From: Brevinematales bacterium
Lineage (GTDB): Bacteria > Spirochaetota > Brevinematia > Brevinematales > GWF1-51-8
Reading direction: 5' to 3'
DNA: 64,000 nucleotides
Assembly: GCA_020059465.1 (NCBI GenBank)
Contig: JAGVBZ010000003.1
Span: 25,698 to 89,697 of the forward strand
Both the position numbers and the translations under genes were made by a program. The notes under the pieces were generated by a model that was not told the origin of the DNA, made no database searches, and saw only the letters and a list, made by a program, of their open reading frames with translations. Position 1 is the first letter of the stretch. Each line of letters begins with the position of its first letter. This document shows, piece after piece, positions 61,601 to 64,000 of the stretch.

Positions 61601-62471
61601 TAGACGCCACCCGTTCGTGCGCGGCAGATTCGGTCTCCTTTTTGAGGGCGTCGATAATCTGACGGATATCGTCGCCGGCCTTGCGGAACAACTGTTCTGC
61701 TTCTGCGCGGAACTTTTTCTCAGTCCCGTCGACATCCTGCGCGATCTTGATAAATCTCTGTTCGATCATGGAAATCTTGCCCTGATACTCGCCTTCGATC
61801 GCGTCGATATCGGCCATCCTCTTATCTATATCGTTGAACCTTTCCTCAACCTTCGCGGCGCGGAATTCGGTATCCTCGATAGCCTTCGATAGATCGCTTT
61901 CCATCTTCTCAAGCTTCTCGTTCTGCGAATCGGAGATTCGGATTCGATGGGTCTCGATCTCGGATTCCATCCGCTTCACGAAATCGCCAAGATTATCCTG
62001 CGCCCATACCCGGGCTTGCTCGACGTCGTTCTTTAATATTCCCGATTGCTTCTTATACTCGCCGATATCCTTTTTCAGTATGTTTATCTCGTTCGCCGCA
62101 GCGGATAACTCCTTCAACTGATCCCTCACCAGGACGATATCCTGATTAAATACCGCTGCGTTCTGCAGGTTGCTCTTCAGGTCGGAATGTACCGAAGTAG
62201 TTTTTTCGAAGTACTCCTTTATTTCCGCGAGACGTTTATTAATGAACTCGCTGGCTTTGTCGAGCTTTTTAAGCGAAATATCGAGATTGATGGTCTTATC
62301 GCGGAGTTCGCGTTCCTTGTCGCTGAATAACTGCTGAATGTTATTCATAGCCATCTGGACGAAGCCTTTCAGGGTGGAAAGCTGCGCGTTCCGTTTGTCC
62401 CGTCTGCGGAAGTACAGGATAAGCGCGACGCTGATAAAGAGGATAATAATATCCACTATGTAATAATTCAT
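58677..62471 (-). CDS. Giant membrane-anchored coiled-coil protein with C-terminal HTH (SpiroCoCo-like)
   Basis: The 1264-residue protein has one N-terminal membrane helix (about 5-21) and then about 1150 residues of nearly unbroken heptad-type coiled coil rich in Lys, Glu, Asp, Ile and Leu. A C-terminal helix-turn-helix of about 38 residues, VLRLYEKGWGVDEIARSLKL then SPRYVEIIIERYAK, ends it. This layout matches, from memory, the SpiroCoCo family of spirochaetes. The length would allow a rod of over 150 nm, suited to a cytoskeletal or envelope-spacing role, but function is unproven. GGAGGGG precedes the ATG. serS follows in the same operon. Confidence 0.88.
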   Translation of the reverse strand: MNYYIVDIIILFISVALILYFRRRDKRNAQLSTLKGFVQMAMNNIQQLFSDKERELRDKTINLDISLKKLDKASEFINKRLAEIKEYFEKTTSVHSDLKSNLQNAAVFNQDIVLVRDQLKELSAAANEINILKKDIGEYKKQSGILKNDVEQARVWAQDNLGDFVKRMESEIETHRIRISDSQNEKLEKMESDLSKAIEDTEFRAAKVEERFNDIDKRMADIDAIEGEYQGKISMIEQRFIKIAQDVDGTEKKFRAEAEQLFRKAGDDIRQIIDALKKETESAAHERVASIDERLKEEIKKLEERVNTSIRNFNDNLNNTAKGIGDLNNRLSNFIKESSEKFKGELNAIKTNYTAEAAGFFEKLDDRENQLNAIAKELNLQITDASKNIRKVAEESGNAALDKIQSREKEILGNLEKSSDIVSDRLVQLEKFINSFETDLTKKVSTMESELIKDINDSKNRVEELHGIASKLEKNLGETITQRTKEIDTYMERLKDAFIEDYKGLIDNTKDEIIGLRDDVKELQESVGSQKDRILNGVKESVDNLKQWGTAQLTEVKEDIEGTKLRASGILVDVQEEIDRNVDKLRNDLKIKLESAIRDGDLTLNAKKEEIKRIAGEMGREFDEKEREIGRRMENFQQGIDASLAKANSKIEAARSSLEADVTRSSERLKEELERQMKNGNQLREELSGFEKLLADIRNTSDSNISKIREKYQDVKDSVQQLEINMDNTRKRIDENINTYINSIYSQMENEKSDILSHITDERDKAKDVIAEFVAASRDQINQRMEKILSDTESNIKGLDGKAQNLLREFFDQRKTEFSKEIQLFRESFFSPTEDIIAQFNKKADALRVELESDLSGVKDEYKTFMLRIEEVTDTLKGIEDKSVGAVQTKVTTIENEITTRINMISHQFDSYIKKSESDLKEEMDRVQGEVKSLFGELKLQEEKMKNQVLEDIRNLSKKTQEIENRYDQLLKKSALLERAEDMAQKAETSMTTIRDFLRDLEEQRREIDKALRDVDTVKNDNKTIQNLMSETLKNRKDAQMIKESVDAAMEKAKDIEHLLDVIKEQQEQADSVKKILMDTLNMYEEIKQRVNELEGKRELINDLLQTIDQSAGTIETMRDKVNGVEDKMSVLLQSAKRLEDEIRTAQRQIDNVYKSQDKMSDSLDKLANIEGLLIHIEEEEKKVRKIQEWIGRAMNDLEEMKDMQTSITPEPSGAQKKRSGASEDETTKNVLRLYEKGWGVDEIARSLKLSPRYVEIIIERYAK

Positions 62472-62903
62472 AATTCCCCTCCGAAATGCACTGCATCATT
62501 TTATAACAAATAACAAAATATTTCAACTGATTTTCTCCTTTTCTGACAAATAGATACGTGTAAAAACCGCTTTCCGGATATTGATCCTATCAGCTTTATG
62601 ACCGATTCAGAAATGTTTCATATTCTGTCTGCTTTTATGAAGTTTATCAGCTTATTCATGACTATGGTTATTTTTTCCTGTACCTCTTCCTCAAATCACC
62701 ACCGAAGTTATCACCTGACGAACCGATGAAAGCCCCGCAGTATAACTCTATATGCTTACAACACTATCTTATAGAAACCGGGTCTCTTTGGGAAGACCCG
62801 GTTTCAGGAGTGTTTAGAATCATTTTTCCTAAAGTTTGAGTTTTCCGTTCCGTTGGGGTTATAATAATCCGTCCGAACAGAATTTACGAACGGGGGAAAC
62901 GGT
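62472..62903. other. 432-base intergenic region with an 11-bp hairpin
   Basis: No convincing gene is seen between the divergent coiled-coil and membrane protein genes. It holds a perfect hairpin at 62775-62804, AAACCGGGTCT pairing with AGACCCGGTTT around an 8-base loop, without a T-tract. The promoter of the downstream gene lies at 62836-62865. Confidence 0.6.
62836..62865 (+). promoter_or_regulatory. Promoter of the 62904 membrane protein gene
   Basis: TTGAGT (62836-62841) and TATAAT (62860-62865) with an 18-base spacer, 38 bases upstream of the start codon. Confidence 0.55.
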
Positions 62904-63590
62904 ATGACTCAGAAATACAATCCGCCAAAGAACGACAGAACAGGCGGTGAAAAACTCGGATTTTTTATCGTTCTTCTTGCCGGAATCGCCATCCTTTTTT
63001 TCCTCTTCTCGCAGATGAAGGATATCCTGCAGGATAAGGTGGACGATCTCCGTAAAACAATCGCTTGGGTCAAATCGGAGTATGAGTACGCCCGTATCAC
63101 TATCCTGAAGAAGGGAGCAAACGCGGTCGAATTCGAACTTTCCATCATCGGCATCGACGGCGAGGTCAAGGGGAAAAAGACCCTTACTCTACCCGGCACC
63201 GATATTTTTCTCGAATCCCGTATAGTAACTCTCCAGACCGAGGAAGAGAATAAAACTGTCATTTTTCCCTATAAAGTATATACCGAAAGAATCGCTCCGA
63301 AGGACGGGGTCGGAATTCAGAACCTATACGTAGTCAACAATTTTCCGATGAACTATAACGCCGCGGGTATCACCGAACAGATACGCAAAGCGATGGCGGG
63401 CATATACGAAACAGTGTTCGAGTTCGGGGATTATTACAGCGCAGTCAAAGGGAAATATATCCTCGATATCACCGATGTCGCGCCTCATCAAAGCCCGTTT
63501 ACTCCGTTCGTATCGGGAAAAACTTACCGCTATATTCTTCACCCCAACGGCGGGGTCGAAATGATGGAGGGTGTCAATGGAAGTAAATAG
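62904..63590 (+). CDS. Single-pass membrane protein of unknown function, 228 aa
   Basis: The protein has a hydrophilic N-terminus, one membrane helix (about 18-40, LGFFIVLLAGIAILFFLFSQ) and an extracytoplasmic mixed alpha/beta domain of about 185 residues (FELSIIGIDGEVKGKKTLTL and IFPYKVYTERIAPKDGVGIQ). No family is recognised. Its last 14 bases overlap the next gene, so translation is coupled. Confidence 0.75.
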   Translation: MTQKYNPPKNDRTGGEKLGFFIVLLAGIAILFFLFSQMKDILQDKVDDLRKTIAWVKSEYEYARITILKKGANAVEFELSIIGIDGEVKGKKTLTLPGTDIFLESRIVTLQTEEENKTVIFPYKVYTERIAPKDGVGIQNLYVVNNFPMNYNAAGITEQIRKAMAGIYETVFEFGDYYSAVKGKYILDITDVAPHQSPFTPFVSGKTYRYILHPNGGVEMMEGVNGSK

Positions 63591-64000
63591 TTTTATATCC
63601 GCTATAGGAGTAATAGACGAACTTCTCAACGGATTTCTAAACGTCATCATCTGGATCGCGAAAATCCTCTTCCTGACCCCATGGGGCTGGATCATTGTCG
63701 CGGTAGCGTTCGTTGCCATGCTGGTCGCGAAGATTCGCACCTCAAAGGACGAGGTAACGTTTTATAGCGTTGTCGGCGGCGTCACGGAGACATTATTCTG
63801 GTTCTATACCAACGTATCCACGATTATCATCGGGGTATTCGTCGTCTTTGTTCTCTCCATCATTTTTACCGGATTGAGGGATGTGACCGACAGCTTCAAG
63901 CTATTTAACGAGGTGAAAACCCTCGAAGCCACCCTCAAGAACCTGAAAACCGACCGCAAGGTGCTCGAAATTACCGCCCTGCCGGTATCGGTCAACGGCA
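63577..64000 (+). CDS. Membrane protein of unknown function (C-terminus cut by window edge)
   Basis: ATG 63577 follows GGAGGG inside the end of the previous gene. At least 141 residues are visible: two membrane helices (about 32-52, TPWGWIIVAVAFVAMLVAK, and about 78-98, VSTIIIGVFVVFVLSIIF) and a helical, Lys/Glu-rich start of a soluble part (FNEVKTLEATLKNLKTDRKV). The end lies outside the window. It is coupled to the upstream gene and the two probably form one membrane complex. Confidence 0.75.
   Translation, partial: MEVNSFISAIGVIDELLNGFLNVIIWIAKILFLTPWGWIIVAVAFVAMLVAKIRTSKDEVTFYSVVGGVTETLFWFYTNVSTIIIGVFVVFVLSIIFTGLRDVTDSFKLFNEVKTLEATLKNLKTDRKVLEITALPVSVNG

Noticed and set aside
59460..61892. 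810-codon open frame on the plus strand, antisense to the giant coiled-coil gene
   Set aside because: It is the complement of a Lys/Glu-rich coiled coil, giving Leu/Phe/Ile-rich sequence by codon bias. It lacks a ribosome-binding site and any motif.
62775..62804. Rho-independent terminator
   Set aside because: The stem is strong but no T-tract follows on either strand, and no gene ends nearby.
1..64000. tRNA, rRNA or integrative element ends
   Set aside because: Reading the intergenic regions on both strands showed no cloverleaf-like sequence, transposase, integrase or target-site duplication.

Overview
The window reads as chromosomal DNA of a motile, diderm bacterium, most likely a spirochaete or a close relative. 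The flagellar run fliK-flgD-flgE-flbD-motA-motB has the order and FlbD protein typical of spirochaetes. FlgE carries Lys at exactly position 165, where Treponema FlgE has its cross-linking Lys. There is a very long membrane-anchored coiled-coil protein of the kind spirochaetes carry, a UPF0164/PorV-like barrel, LolA, a porin-like barrel and many lipoproteins. Base composition is fairly uniform and near 50% GC. No prophage, insertion sequence, CRISPR array, rRNA or tRNA gene was recognised.

Layout. 1-6.3 kb: a beta-helix lipoprotein (cut by the left edge), a lipoprotein, a SPOR protein, a membrane coiled-coil protein, a porin-like barrel and a small Cys-rich protein. 6.4-11.6 kb: a consensus promoter with a perfect 14-bp LacI-type palindrome drives a 1351-residue secreted protein (starch-binding-like N-terminus, eight Ig-like repeats, FlgD-like C-terminus), followed by a UPF0164/PorV-like barrel. 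11.6-13.7 kb (minus): cheR-cheD-DUF4956. 13.8-16.6 kb: a PQQ-type propeller, trxB and a small membrane protein. 16.8-19.6 kb (minus): an accessory DnaK with a DnaJ-HEAT partner. 19.6-24.9 kb (minus): two tandem secreted YbjN-like paralogues, cysS, an 89-bp repeat array and a DUF2207 protein. 25.0-31.5 kb: a GcvH-like protein without the lipoyl Lys, then the flagellar operon ending in two motB copies. 31.4-39.2 kb (minus): a HepT/MntA pair with a frameshifted MntA, pabB-pabC, a GAF-SpoIIE phosphatase, an iron-ADH pseudoenzyme, an AEC transporter and a GalT-like protein. 39.4-49.1 kb: a histidine kinase; LolA-lipoprotein-RsfS-kinase-NtrC regulator; two overlapping HD-GYP genes. 49.2-56.9 kb: a membrane pyrophosphatase, and divergently a GH13 amylase, a CBM48 lipoprotein and an M16 peptidase. 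57.0-64 kb: a STAS protein, serS, the giant coiled-coil protein, and two membrane proteins, the last cut by the right edge.

How they fit together. Motility and signalling dominate: hook, export and stator genes, chemotaxis adaptation enzymes, c-di-GMP phosphodiesterases, two histidine kinases, a sigma-54 activator, and a PP2C phosphatase plus a STAS protein that could form one partner-switching pathway. A second theme is alpha-glucan use: the LacI-type operator upstream of a starch-binding-like surface protein, a cytoplasmic GH13 enzyme and a CBM48 lipoprotein. Several proteins look like enzyme folds that have lost their active sites (iron-ADH-like, GcvH-like), and the flagellar set has two departures from the spirochaete norm (Cys178 to Ser in FlgE, tandem MotB).
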